Assembly (NCBI GenBank): GCA_903907865.1
Contig: CAIVPR010000129.1
Location: 1 to 64,000, forward strand
Reading direction: 5' to 3'
DNA: 64,000 nt
Source: an uncultured Acidobacteriia bacterium
GTDB taxonomy: Bacteria > Acidobacteriota > Terriglobia > Bryobacterales > Bryobacteraceae
Shown here one piece after another: positions 34,314-43,048 of the stretch; the first letter of the stretch is position 1, and every line of letters starts with the position of its first letter. Made by a program: the position numbers and the translations under genes. Below the pieces are notes generated by a model. The model saw only the letters and a list, made by a program, of their open reading frames with translations. It was not told the DNA's origin and did not search any database.

Positions 34314-35098
34314 GCGCCTTCCCCCGGCAAGGCGGCAGGCAGCGCCACCGCGTGTGCCGGGTGCCACGGCAACAGCCGCCGCTCCAGCCAGCGGGCCACG
34401 CTGTCGGCGAGCTTGCCTAGCAGCGCATAGAGCAGGATGCTCAGCACGACCACGTCCGTTCGCAGGAACTCCCGCGCATTCATGGCGAGATAGCCGATTC
34501 CGCTGGTGGCGGCGATGGTCTCGGCAACGATCAGGGTCAGCCACATGACGCCCAAGGCATAGCGGACCCCGATCAGGATGGACGGCAACGCACCCGGCAG
34601 GAGAACCTTTCGGAACAGGTCCCAGCGTCCCAAGCCGTAAACCCGGGCCATCTCTATCAACCCCGAGTCCACGGTCCGCACGCCATGGTGCGTGTTGAGG
34701 TAGATCGGAAACAGCACGCCGAGAGCGACCAGAAAGATCTTGGCAGCCTCCCCGACTCCGAGCCAAAGAATCACCAGCGGAATGAGAGCCAGGTGGGGTA
34801 CCGTCCGGAGCATCTGGACACTGCCGTCGATCAGGTCCTCGGCAATGCGCGAAGAGCCGGTCAGGATTCCCAGCAGCAGGCCGATACCGCCGCCTATCGC
34901 AAAGCCGACCGCGGCCCTTTGCGCGCTGATCGCGATGTGGCTGGCAAGTTCGCCCGACGCCCCGAGATGCCAGCCTGCAGCCAGAACCGCCGCGGGCGTG
35001 GGGAGCACCCGATTTGAAAGCCAGCCGACGCTACCTGAAACCTGCCAAAGCAAGAGCAGCGCCAGCGGAACCAGCCACGGAATGAGCTTCCTCCTCAT
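34310..35098 (-). CDS. ssuC: Aliphatic sulfonate ABC transporter permease
   Basis: A 262-residue inner-membrane permease with about six helices and the BPD_transp_1 EAA-type loop (about 155-185, EMARVYGLGRWDLFRKVLLPGALPS, in two parts), typical of SsuC/TauC. Overlaps SsuD upstream by 4 bases and SsuB downstream by 4 bases, so the operon is tightly coupled. Confidence 0.9.
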   Translation of the reverse strand: MRRKLIPWLVPLALLLLWQVSGSVGWLSNRVLPTPAAVLAAGWHLGASGELASHIAISAQRAAVGFAIGGGIGLLLGILTGSSRIAEDLIDGSVQMLRTVPHLALIPLVILWLGVGEAAKIFLVALGVLFPIYLNTHHGVRTVDSGLIEMARVYGLGRWDLFRKVLLPGALPSILIGVRYALGVMWLTLIVAETIAATSGIGYLAMNAREFLRTDVVVLSILLYALLGKLADSVARWLERRLLPWHPAHAVALPAALPGEGA

Positions 35099-36219
35099 CT
35101 GGAACTATTGGCGGCACCCGGAATAATCGCGTTGCCGACCACCTCCCCCAGCCGGTCGGCATCCGGCCCGCGCGATAGGTTCAGGTGCGGGAAGACATGC
35201 TCGGCGAAGTGATAGGCCTCCTCGAGGTGCGGATAGCCGGACAGGATGAACGTGTCGATCCCGAGCGCTGCGTACTCCTGCATCAAAGCTGCGACCGTGG
35301 CGCCATCTCCGACCATCGCGGTTCCCGCGCCACCCCGAACCATACCGACGCCGGCCCACAGATCCGGCCGGAGCCAGGGACCTTCCCGCCCGCCGCGTTG
35401 GAGGTCGAGGATGCGCTTCTGGCCCTCCGAATCGAACTTCGCCAGGAGCTTCTGCCCGGCGGCGGCCATCTCCGGCGTGACATGTTGAACCAGCTTCTCG
35501 GCATCGCGCCGGGCGTCGGCGACCGTGTCGCGCACGATGACGTGGAACCGGATGCCGAAGCGCAGTTCCCTGCCCGCTTCCGCAGCGGCTTGGCGCATCA
35601 GCGCGATCTTCTCGGCGACCTGTTGCGGCGGCTCGCCCCACGTCAGGTAGAAATCCACATATTTGGCGGCAACCTTCATCGCCGCTGGAGACGAGCCCCC
35701 GAAGTAGAGGGGGATGTGCGGCTGGAACGGCTTGAAGAGATCCCGCGCGCCCCGGACGCGCAGGTACTTGCCATCGTGGTCCACCGTCTCGCGGCGATCC
35801 AAACCGCCCCAGATATCAAGGAACTCGTCCGCCTGGGCGTAGCGTTCGTCGTGCGGGAGGAACAGGCCATCCCCCTCAAGCTCTTCCGTGTCACCGCCGG
35901 TGACGATGTTGATCAGGATCCGGCCCCGCGTTTGGCGGTCGAAGGTGGTGGCCATGCGGTACGAAACCGTGGGACTCACCAGGCCCGGGCGCACTGCCAC
36001 CAGGAACTTCAGCCGCTGCGTGACCGCCGCCAGTCCCGACGCAGTCACCCACGCGTCTTCGCAACCGCGTCCGGTGGGGAGCAGGACCCCCTCATAGCCA
36101 AGCGTATCGGCAGCCCTCGCGATCTGCGAGTAGTAGTCGAACGTGGCGGGCCGTCCGCCCGTGGTGGTACCTAGAAAGCGTCCGTCGCCGTGCGTCGGTA
36201 TGAACCAGAAAACATTCAT
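35095..36219 (-). CDS. ssuD: FMNH2-dependent alkanesulfonate monooxygenase
   Basis: A 374-residue luciferase-like (bacterial TIM-barrel) flavin monooxygenase that cleaves the C-S bond of alkanesulfonates to an aldehyde and sulfite. SsuD features: N-terminal MNVFWFIPTHGDGRFLG, LPTGRGCEDAW (the cysteine of the SsuD active site region), RGRILINIVTGGDTEELEGDG and a C-terminal FILSGYPHLEEAYHFAEHVFP. Length is normal for SsuD. The flavin reductase SsuE is not encoded in this window, so reduced FMN must come from elsewhere. It lies 11 bases after ssuA. Confidence 0.93.
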   Translation of the reverse strand: MNVFWFIPTHGDGRFLGTTTGGRPATFDYYSQIARAADTLGYEGVLLPTGRGCEDAWVTASGLAAVTQRLKFLVAVRPGLVSPTVSYRMATTFDRQTRGRILINIVTGGDTEELEGDGLFLPHDERYAQADEFLDIWGGLDRRETVDHDGKYLRVRGARDLFKPFQPHIPLYFGGSSPAAMKVAAKYVDFYLTWGEPPQQVAEKIALMRQAAAEAGRELRFGIRFHVIVRDTVADARRDAEKLVQHVTPEMAAAGQKLLAKFDSEGQKRILDLQRGGREGPWLRPDLWAGVGMVRGGAGTAMVGDGATVAALMQEYAALGIDTFILSGYPHLEEAYHFAEHVFPHLNLSRGPDADRLGEVVGNAIIPGAANSSR

Positions 36220-36230
36220 CTTGATGGCCT

Positions 36231-37184
36231 CTATTTTGAAGCAGGCTCAAGGACCGCTTTCCGGACGTCGATATGTTTGGGCAACAAGCCCAGTTCCAAA
36301 TACCGATCCGCCAGAGACTGCTGCGACGCGATCAGGTCTTCCGTGATCGGCTCGGTCTCGTAGCGATTCCGACGCGACTCGGCCAGAGCCACGGCCGCGA
36401 CCGGGATTCCAGTCTCGTCGGAGAGGAACTTGTTGACCTCGCCGGGACGCTGTTTGGCCCACACCTGCATGTTGCTGAGTTCCGTCAGGAAGTCCTTCAG
36501 CAACTGGGGATGGCCTTCGACGAAGCTCCGCGAGGCAAGGTAAAACTCACGGCTCTCCACGTAGCCTTTGCCGGATGTGAGCGCGCGGTAGCCGCCGGTC
36601 TGTTCACCAGCCGCGAGATACGGGTCCCAGATCGACCATGCATCGATGGAACCGGCTTCGAGAGCGACCCGCCCGTCGGCGGGAGGGAGATAGACCGGAA
36701 CGATGTCCGAGAACGAAAGGCCGTTCTTTTCCAGATAGCGCAGCACCATGGTATGGGCGCTGGTGCCCTTTCCGAAGCCGACACGGCGGCCCCGGAGATC
36801 GGCGGGCTTTTGGAGCTTGGAGTCGCTCTTCACCAAGATGGCCGAACTATCGGGACTGGAAGACGAGACGGCGAAGTACACGAAAGGGATATCGGCAGCC
36901 TGGGCGAACAGAGGCGGGGAATCCCCGGCGTGGCCGATGTCGATGCTGCCCGCGTTCATCGCTTCCAGCAAGGGTGGTCCAGCGGGAAATTCCGTCCATT
37001 CGACACGGACTCCCTTCGGCTCGAACGCCTTGGCAAGTTCGCCCGACGCCTTCAGGATGGAAATGGTACCCCATTTCTGGTACCCGATGCGCAGCGTCTG
37101 CTTCGGAGCGTCAGCCTTGGGCGCGCAACTCTGAAGGACTGCGAAGGGTACAAGTGACAACAGCAGAGATGTTCGGCGCTTCAC
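36231..37184 (-). CDS. ssuA: Aliphatic sulfonate-binding lipoprotein
   Basis: A 317-residue solute-binding protein of the SsuA/TauA (NMT1-like) fold, with a lipobox-like VLQSC near residue 20 and the pattern LRIGYQKWGTISILKASGELAKAF, WTEFPAGPPLLEAMNAGSIDIGHAGDSPP, read in pieces, and GSIDAWSIWDPYLA. The GTG at 37184 is chosen because GGAGGAG lies 7 bases before it; the upstream ATG 37202 has no ribosome-binding site and contains that sequence. First gene of the ssu operon, after a terminator for cyanophycinase. Confidence 0.9.
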   Translation of the reverse strand: MKRRTSLLLSLVPFAVLQSCAPKADAPKQTLRIGYQKWGTISILKASGELAKAFEPKGVRVEWTEFPAGPPLLEAMNAGSIDIGHAGDSPPLFAQAADIPFVYFAVSSSSPDSSAILVKSDSKLQKPADLRGRRVGFGKGTSAHTMVLRYLEKNGLSFSDIVPVYLPPADGRVALEAGSIDAWSIWDPYLAAGEQTGGYRALTSGKGYVESREFYLASRSFVEGHPQLLKDFLTELSNMQVWAKQRPGEVNKFLSDETGIPVAAVALAESRRNRYETEPITEDLIASQQSLADRYLELGLLPKHIDVRKAVLEPASK

Positions 37185-37245
37185 TGTTTGGCTCCTCCAC
37201 ATGTCTCGGTGGATTGTTCCAGCATAGTGCATCGGTAAGCCGGAA

Positions 37246-37283
37246 GGAGCCGCCACGGTTCCAAAACGGTTCCTGGCGGCTCC
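37246..37283 (-). terminator. Hairpin terminator of the cyanophycinase gene
   Basis: A 10-bp stem (GGAGCCGCCA at 37246-37255 with TGGCGGCTCC at 37274-37283), with extra pairing inside the loop (GGTTCC/GGAACC), lies between the cyanophycinase stop and the ssuA start. Confidence 0.6.
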
Positions 37284-37301
37284 ACTGTTCCGGGGCCCAT
37301 T

Positions 37302-38195
37302 TCATTTGGCCGACGGCTTCGCGATCACCGCGGGCACCAAGACTCCAGTCCCGTATTTCTCGATTTTCCGAGTCTTCATGTTGTAGACATCGCCGGGCGA
37401 GAGGACGTAGTACGGCTTCTCCCAGGGCTCGTAGACCCGGGTGTTGTCGTGGATGGCCACTTTCCATTTGCCTATCACCTGGAAGCGGTCGCCGGTGACG
37501 ACGATGGCGGTACCTTCCGACAAGCCGATCCCAAGCAGTTCCGGGAATTTCTTGATGACCGGGATGATATCGTCCCAGCGGTTCCGGGTGTTGATGTGTT
37601 GGTCGATGGCGGAATGGCGGAGGAATGCGAAGGCGCGTTGGTGGTCCGGCTCGGGCGACATGACGATCTCCGAGCCTGAAATGGCTCCGCGAACCAGATA
37701 GTCGCCCTGGATGGTGGCACCCGCCGAACTGCCCCCGATGACGCCTCCGCGCTTGAGCACCTCATGGAACTCGCGCAGTGTGAGGGTGTTGGCGTAGGAA
37801 TCGACGCAATTCCACTGACGACCTCCGTTGAACCACACGCCCTTGGCATCGCGCAGGGTGGCGGCGAAAGCTTCGGTGTTGGCAGCGGCCGGGTCGGCCG
37901 TGTGGAGCATGTGAACGTTGGACAAGCCCAGCTTTTTCCACGGGGCGATGATCTTGTCTTCCTCGTAGGCGATGAGCTTGCCGTCGCGCCCACGGTTGCC
38001 ACCAGCGGTGGGAATGATGATGATCTTGGCGTCAGGACCGCCCGCAAGGTTTACGAACGTTTCCTCGATGCCGGTGCCCTCGGCGGAACCGCCGCCCTGG
38101 ATCACCAGCGTGCCTTTTTCCGGGCCGTATTCTGGAGCCTGTCCGTGCAGGGAAGCGACGAAAAGGGCGGTCGCAATGATGGTTCGAAATTTCAT
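37302..38195 (-). CDS. Exported cyanophycinase-like S51 peptidase
   Basis: A 297-residue protein with a signal peptide (about 1-19) and the S51/cyanophycinase core: GTLVIQGGGSAEGTGIEE, FNGGRQWNCVDSY, the nucleophile elbow VIGGSSAGATIQGDYLVRGA and LLGIGLSEGTAIVV. Cyanophycinases hydrolyse the Asp-Arg polymer cyanophycin to beta-Asp-Arg; exported forms scavenge it. ATG 38195 has GGAAGG 6 bases ahead. It stands between the ssu operon and an accessory region. A GTAGACC (38223-38229) just upstream resembles the sulfur-region element. Confidence 0.87.
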   Translation of the reverse strand: MKFRTIIATALFVASLHGQAPEYGPEKGTLVIQGGGSAEGTGIEETFVNLAGGPDAKIIIIPTAGGNRGRDGKLIAYEEDKIIAPWKKLGLSNVHMLHTADPAAANTEAFAATLRDAKGVWFNGGRQWNCVDSYANTLTLREFHEVLKRGGVIGGSSAGATIQGDYLVRGAISGSEIVMSPEPDHQRAFAFLRHSAIDQHINTRNRWDDIIPVIKKFPELLGIGLSEGTAIVVTGDRFQVIGKWKVAIHDNTRVYEPWEKPYYVLSPGDVYNMKTRKIEKYGTGVLVPAVIAKPSAK

Positions 38196-38231
38196 AGTCA
38201 CCTTCCAATGTATATTGTTTGAGTAGACCGT

Positions 38232-39365
38232 TCAAAAACGGCGGGGACCGGACGCGCGAGTCACAGTGCGCGTCCGGTCGCGCCGGGGTGTGGTTGATCC
38301 GAGGAACGGGAGTTGGCCGTGCCTAGGAGTGGTTTCGGTTCCCGAGTAAACGCTCCCTCGCGGTCGCGGCTCGGCTTGAGGAGCGGTTTCGGTCACCCTA
38401 GAAACGGCAGTGGCTGCGTTCTGCCGAGAACAAGCCGTGGCTTGCAAGGGTCTTGCGCTGGTGGCTCGTTGAGCTGTTGGGTGGGCAGTTCGAACAAACA
38501 CTCCCTTGCGGTCGCGGCGCGGTGGCATGTTCGGGCGGATTCGACGTTGCGTGGAGCGAGCCCGAAAGCGCGGGTGGCGACGGTTGCCGCATGTAGTTCG
38601 ATAGCCGGAAGCGACGACGGAAACAGCGGAATCGGACTCGTAAATTGTTGATTCCATTGGAATATCTGGCCGATTGTGGTCGTCCCGGGGGCACGGTTCC
38701 GGGGCCGAAACAGAGCCGAACAGACCCAATAAATCCTCCGGGATGGTGCCGGGCGGGTCGGCGGGCGGGGGGATGACGGGGCGGTCGTACTTGCCTTTGT
38801 AGAAGGGGTCCTCGGAGTTGGGTCCAGATTTCGGCGCGGGCGGGTTCTGGGCCTGTGTGGCGCGGAGGCGGAGGAGGGTGGCGAGCGCTTTGTGGAAGTC
38901 GCGGTTGTGCCGGGCCGCATCGCGGGAGAGTTGGGGGAGCACCTTGGAGGTGTCAACCAGTTCGCGGTAGCCGAGGGCGTTGCGAAAGGCGACGGGGCTG
39001 TGGTCGGGATGCGGGGCCGGAGCGTCGGGGGCCTGTTCAGGGAGCAAGGGCGCGGGGATGGTGTTGTAGGAATGGTCGATGAGACGTGCTTCGAGGACTC
39101 CGAGGCGGTCCCGTCGCCAGGAGGCGGCGACCATGTCGTTGACCAGGGACTTTTCGAGGTGACCGACCGGCTGGAACTCGCGGTGGTAGCGGCGGGAGTG
39201 GCGGATGAACTGGGTGCGGTCTTCGCAGGCGAGGAGGACTTCGTCGGCGAGTTTGGCATGGCGGGAGGCATTTTGGGCGCATACCGATTTGCCTTCGGCG
39301 GTGCGGGGGCCGGTGGATTTTTGCGCGTTTTGGCGGTTGGCTGCGAGTTGTCGTTCCGAGAGCAT
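38232..39365 (-). CDS. Uncharacterised soil-bacterial protein (LSERQLAANRQNAQKSTGP type)
   Basis: A 377-residue protein whose N-terminus (MLSERQLAANRQNAQKSTGP, then RTAEGK and ASRHAKLADE) marks an abundant family in Acidobacteria and other soil bacteria, often multicopy and close to repeats. A central charged helical part (about 45-150) is followed by a Pro/Arg-rich C-terminal third with low complexity. The C-terminal coding part runs through two copies of the dispersed repeat (38347-38374 and 38492-38521), seen as RRDRKGVFV and RPRGSVYS, so the gene has either absorbed repeats or lost its original end. Start ATG 39365 with GGAGG 9 bases upstream. Function unknown. Confidence 0.6.
   Translation of the reverse strand: MLSERQLAANRQNAQKSTGPRTAEGKSVCAQNASRHAKLADEVLLACEDRTQFIRHSRRYHREFQPVGHLEKSLVNDMVAASWRRDRLGVLEARLIDHSYNTIPAPLLPEQAPDAPAPHPDHSPVAFRNALGYRELVDTSKVLPQLSRDAARHNRDFHKALATLLRLRATQAQNPPAPKSGPNSEDPFYKGKYDRPVIPPPADPPGTIPEDLLGLFGSVSAPEPCPRDDHNRPDIPMESTIYESDSAVSVVASGYRTTCGNRRHPRFRARSTQRRIRPNMPPRRDRKGVFVRTAHPTAQRATSARPLQATACSRQNAATAVSRVTETAPQAEPRPRGSVYSGTETTPRHGQLPFLGSTTPRRDRTRTVTRASGPRRF
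38347..38374 (+). repeat. Dispersed repeat copy
   Basis: Core AAACGCTCCCTCGCGGTCGC followed by GGCTCGG; flanked by repeated GGTTTCGGT. Confidence 0.7.
38492..38521 (+). repeat. Dispersed repeat copy
   Basis: AACAAACACTCCCTTGCGGT followed by CGCGGCGCGG; same family as 10039-10112. Confidence 0.7.
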
Positions 39366-39706
39366 AGAGGTTCCTCCGAGGTGGAGTATGGCATGCGGGG
39401 TGAGGGAAACGAACTCTGGGTGGGGGATGTTGTTGATTTGGCTGGAAATATAGTTTGTGACTGGGTGGCGGGACGGGTGCATTTTGTGGCGGCCCCTGTG
39501 GCTGGGCCTGTGTGGAGTGCAGGAAAGGCGGCCCGTGGCGTTTGAGTCGTGCGCGCAAGTCACGCAGCCGACCCCGGTAGTCGCCATGCCCAGCCGCGCG
39601 CAGATTCCGAAGATCGACAGGCCTACCACTCCGCGGCTTCTGGTTCCCGCAACCCTCGTTTAGCGGCCTCGGTGCGGACGATAGGCAACACGCCTAAATC
39701 TCCGCC
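39366..39706. other. Intergenic stretch, no gene seen
   Basis: Between two divergent accessory genes. It contains a GT-rich segment (39410-39540) but no credible coding region or structured RNA that I can support. Confidence 0.4.
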
Positions 39707-39844
39707 TTGACCACTGACCCGGAAGGCGTCAAACGCCTACTGGAAACGGCAGCGGACCGGGAGCGCGAAGAACGAACCATCGGAATCGTGTGTGTCCGGT
39801 TGCTCGAAGCAGCCGACTTGCTCCAGTCCCGGAGGTCGGCATGA
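39707..39844 (+). CDS. Possible 45-residue protein coupled to the AAA_25-like ATPase gene
   Basis: From TTG 39707 a short frame reads TTDPEGVKRLLETAADRERE and continues helical to LLQSRRSA, with the stop at 39842-39844 overlapping the ATPase ATG by 4 bases. The charged helical composition and the overlap favour a real small gene, but there is no ATG and no clear ribosome-binding site. Confidence 0.3.
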   Translation: MTTDPEGVKRLLETAADREREERTIGIVCVRLLEAADLLQSRRSA

Positions 39845-40824
39845 TGGCGGCGATGGAGGATCTTTCCATTCCCTTGGATGCGGTCAAGGCGAGGGCCCGT
39901 TTCTCGATTGAAGACATACCGGACATCTGGGAGATGGATGCCCGCGTGAACTGGCTGGTAGATGGGGTTATCCCGGAAGGTGCCATAACACTGGTGTCGG
40001 GCGATTCGGGTGTGGGCAAGTCAACTTTCGTGCTTGCTCTCGCTGGAGCCGTTGCAAACGGACAGCCATTCCTAGGGCTGAACTCAATCCGACGGCGGGT
40101 CTTGATCATGGACAAGGAAAACGGCTTGCCCGTGACCCGCGAGCGCATTGGACGCTATGTGGTCCGCACGGACCAGCTCACGTACTGGGGAACTTGGGTA
40201 GACCCGCCACCGCCAGGGGCGCGCGATGGCAGCTTGCGCGCGTACGCATCCCAGCACAAGCCCTTGATAGTGTTTGATTCGTTGGTGGCATTCCACACCG
40301 GCAGCGAACAGGACGCCACGGAGAAACGGCGGTTCATGCAAGGTTTCCGCGACCTTGCCAGTTTGGGGGCCACAGTGATTGTCATCTGCCACGCAGGAAA
40401 AAGCGAGAACTCCAAACAGTACCCGGGGTAGCAGCGACATTCGCGCCAGTGTGGACCGCGCGTTCCTGCTTGAGGCCGTGGGCGACACCGGGGGCGGAAT
40501 TACGACCCTGAAGTTGAGCACGTTCAAGGAACGTATGGCGGCACAGTTCGAGCCGATCCAAATCGAATTCAAGGACGGTGAATTCATTCTTGCTGGTCCC
40601 GTGAAGGGAGCGGCGGCAGAACGGGGCCTTGAACGTGTCACGGCCCTTGTGGCGGACAATCCGGCCAGTCCCAATCATCGCTGGTGGAGCTTGCCAGCAA
40701 GGTTGGAATCAGCAAGGAACAGACCCGCGCCTTGCTGGATGAACGGGAACGGAACCAGCGCTTCAAAGTCGTCACCGGCCCCAGAAACGCAAAGCTCTAC
40801 TCGGTGGCACCACCGGGCGGATAG
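39841..40824 (+). pseudogene. RepA/AAA_25-like ATPase gene with two frameshifts
   Basis: From ATG 39841 the reading gives a RecA-like ATPase of the AAA_25/RepA kind: WLVDGVIPEGAITLVSGDSGVGKST (Walker A GDSGVGKST), RRVLIMDKENG, PLIVFDSLVAFH (Walker B-like) and VIVICHAGK. At KQYPG the frame meets TAG (about 40429), but one frame over the family sequence goes on as RGSSDIRASVDRAFLLE and EFKDGEFIL. A second shift near 40663 returns to the original frame with LVELASKVGISKEQTRALLDE (helix-turn-helix-like) to a stop at 40824. The first break is in a CCCGGGG run and could be a sequencing error. Family members occur in plasmids, phages and integrated elements. Confidence 0.75.
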
Positions 40825-40971
40825 GCGAAATCGACCGTTCCGGGCACGCGTTTTCGCGGTTGGGCCCGGAACGGTCACCAGCAGGTGATCAACCGGCCCT
40901 AGAGGAACGCTGGAAGCGGAGCGACAATGCGTTGGGTTCGATGCTCACTGGCACGCATGAACCGATCCTCA

Positions 40972-41517
40972 CTAGGCGCGGGCTTCCTCCGGCGCTTTCA
41001 TTGGGGGAGTGTAATCGCTGTGCGGACTCGATGCTCGTAGGTCTAACATGGGCTCCGTGGGCTCTGGTTCCAGAAACGCAATGCCCGGAAGGCGAAAGCC
41101 TTGCCCCTTCTTGATCATTCCCTTATCGAGAGAATAAACGGTGCTGGCCTCATTGACCACCGCGCAAGCGATGTGAAAGCAATCGATTTTTCTGCGTTTG
41201 TTCTCTTGCGCCTTGTCTGCAGCGTTCGACGATGGGAAGGAATCTAGCGCATGCGCCTCGTACTTTGCCGCCGTCAGGGCTATGTCTTTGTCAATTGACA
41301 AGATTCTTGCCATCTTATTGATGACAGCATAGTTGTCCAGTGCTGGAACGCCGCGCCGGAAGGTGCTGACAGACACTTCTTGGACCGTAATGATGGAAGT
41401 GATAATTCTAACTTTGCGTCTCTTTAGTTCGCTGACCAACAGGCGGATGTTCTCCGCTTGCGGCGCTCCGCCAATGATCGCTAGGAATACAGACGAGTCG
41501 AAATATACGGATTTCAT
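40972..41517 (-). CDS. PIN-domain nuclease (VapC-like)
   Basis: A 181-residue protein whose N-terminus VYFDSSVFLAII gives the first PIN aspartate. The central part has TSIITVQEVSVSTFR (with the conserved Glu), KKIDCFHIACAVV-type block (RRKIDCFHIACAVVNEAS, second Asp) and a third acidic position near YSLDKGMIK. PIN nucleases cleave RNA, often as toxins. The C-terminal tail (about 150-181) is Pro-rich and atypical. It lies 9 bases downstream of a 340-residue gene, where an antitoxin would normally be. Confidence 0.82.
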   Translation of the reverse strand: MKSVYFDSSVFLAIIGGAPQAENIRLLVSELKRRKVRIITSIITVQEVSVSTFRRGVPALDNYAVINKMARILSIDKDIALTAAKYEAHALDSFPSSNAADKAQENKRRKIDCFHIACAVVNEASTVYSLDKGMIKKGQGFRLPGIAFLEPEPTEPMLDLRASSPHSDYTPPMKAPEEARA

Positions 41518-41526
41518 TGCAGAGTC

Positions 41527-42549
41527 CTAACGGTCAATCAAATCTTCGAGACTTGTGTCGCCAAGCATGTCGGGAAATATCCCATAGATCTCGTCAAATG
41601 CGGCCTCATAGTCCCTGTTGTCGTCCTCGGTGATGCTACTGGCTATTAGCTTGGGCGCGCGTCCGTCAAAATAGTGCGCTACCCCAGTAACCGAAACTTG
41701 ATGTCCAAAGAGAGGAGCGGTGGCGGCCATCAATTCGCGACGGAATTGGACCCTCCAGCGCTTGTGATTGTCAAGCCGCAACTCGCCCCAGAATACCGTA
41801 CGACCCTCTTGAAGTTCTTGACTCTTATCCTTCAACTGGAACAGCTTACCGTATAGAGTAACGCCTTGTTCAATGAATACCGCTTCTGGACTATATTCCC
41901 GGATCTGCTCGACGGTGTGGCTATCGAACGTCGCTTTCACGGGAAGCCTCTTGCTGCCGGGAGGCGGAATATACGACGGGGGTTGCTGCAGCGCGAACTT
42001 GGCCTCCACCTTGCTCTGCGTGTTGATAAACGCCATTTTGTCAAGGCGATGGACTACGGCGGCATAGACTGCCGGTTGCCGATGCGGACCTTTGCGGTTT
42101 GTGTTCAAGGACTGGATAGTGTCAAGGACAGTAGCAACCGCCAACGCTCCGATGTCGGGAGAACGTGTAATGGCGATGCTGGCTCGCACGCTGCCCTTGA
42201 AAAGAAACTTTCCGGTGCCGTCGGCCAGAATCTCCAATCCGTAGTCACCGGTAGGGTCTTGGATTCCACGTGCCTTTTCGATTTCCTTTCCGGTTTCACT
42301 CACCAACGCCTTGAGATCAGTGAGGAAGCGGATCACGTCTGCCAACGGCATTCGGTGTCTGGATGCCATTCCATGCTCCAACGTGACGGTGAAAATCGGT
42401 TCTGTCCGCACGGCTGTCTTCGCACGTACATTTGTCGTCGCTTTTGGTGCCACTTTTGGCGCTTCCGTCGTGCTTGTCATTGCGTCAGGCCGCGGTGAAA
42501 CGGTTGTCCCGCTACGATTGCCGTTGGGCAGATGCGGAGGCTTGCCCAT
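41527..42549 (-). CDS. Uncharacterised partner of the PIN nuclease
   Basis: A 340-residue soluble protein (a shorter start at ATG 42480, residue 24, is possible; the first 25 residues are Lys/Thr/Ala/Pro-rich). N-terminal half is alpha/beta (LADVIRFLTDLKALVSET; IAITRSPDIGALAVATVLDTI). C-terminal half looks like an OB-type beta barrel (GVTLYGKLFQLKDKSQ, VFWGELRL, LFGHQVSVTGVAHYF). I do not recognise the family. It is too long for a usual antitoxin, yet forms a two-gene unit with PIN, so a toxin-antitoxin or nuclease-regulator pair is the simplest reading. Confidence 0.6.
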   Translation of the reverse strand: MGKPPHLPNGNRSGTTVSPRPDAMTSTTEAPKVAPKATTNVRAKTAVRTEPIFTVTLEHGMASRHRMPLADVIRFLTDLKALVSETGKEIEKARGIQDPTGDYGLEILADGTGKFLFKGSVRASIAITRSPDIGALAVATVLDTIQSLNTNRKGPHRQPAVYAAVVHRLDKMAFINTQSKVEAKFALQQPPSYIPPPGSKRLPVKATFDSHTVEQIREYSPEAVFIEQGVTLYGKLFQLKDKSQELQEGRTVFWGELRLDNHKRWRVQFRRELMAATAPLFGHQVSVTGVAHYFDGRAPKLIASSITEDDNRDYEAAFDEIYGIFPDMLGDTSLEDLIDR

Positions 42550-43010
42550 GCAAAAGTGCCCCCGGACTCCAACTGAACCTCACCATGATACATCAGTGCA
42601 ATGATTTTCTGTGCGTCACGTCGCACAAATTACCAACTTCGGTCTTTTCTAAATTTTGGCTTGACGCGCGAGAGACCCCCAGCGGTTCACGCGGGGTGAG
42701 CCGGTAGGGATTTGACCGGCCCCCACCCGGCAATGCGTCACCCCCTTTAACCGTTAACCTGTTTTCGCGTAAAATCTACCGCGACCATGCCGCTAATCGA
42801 CCCGCGACCGCTGGACCCCTAGGAAGGACCCTGAAAACTGCCGTGGGGGGTAGGGTGTCCAGTCCATGCCCGTTCTTCGTCGTGACCGTGGGAACCGCAA
42901 CCGCGAAAATCCGCGCAATTGGAAAATCGCAAAGCTGGGAAGCCCGTTGGCCGGTCAGGGCTATTGAACAACCGGGTATTCGGGGTTACCTGCCCCCATC
43001 CCCCAAGCCC
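42550..43010. other. Divergent intergenic region, no gene seen
   Basis: About 460 bases between the PIN-partner gene and the hypothetical gene at 43049. Base composition is lower in GC than the flanks around 42590-42780. It should hold both promoters; no RNA gene is evident. Confidence 0.4.
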
Positions 43011-43037
43011 ATTGTAGCGCCGCAAATTCGCTACAAT
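43011..43037. promoter_or_regulatory. Operator-like palindrome before the gene at 43049
   Basis: A perfect 9-bp inverted repeat, ATTGTAGCG (43011-43019) and CGCTACAAT (43029-43037), with a 9-base spacer ends 11 bases before the ATG. The right arm includes TACAAT, a good -10 candidate. Confidence 0.5.
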
Positions 43038-43048
43038 GAACCTTCACA

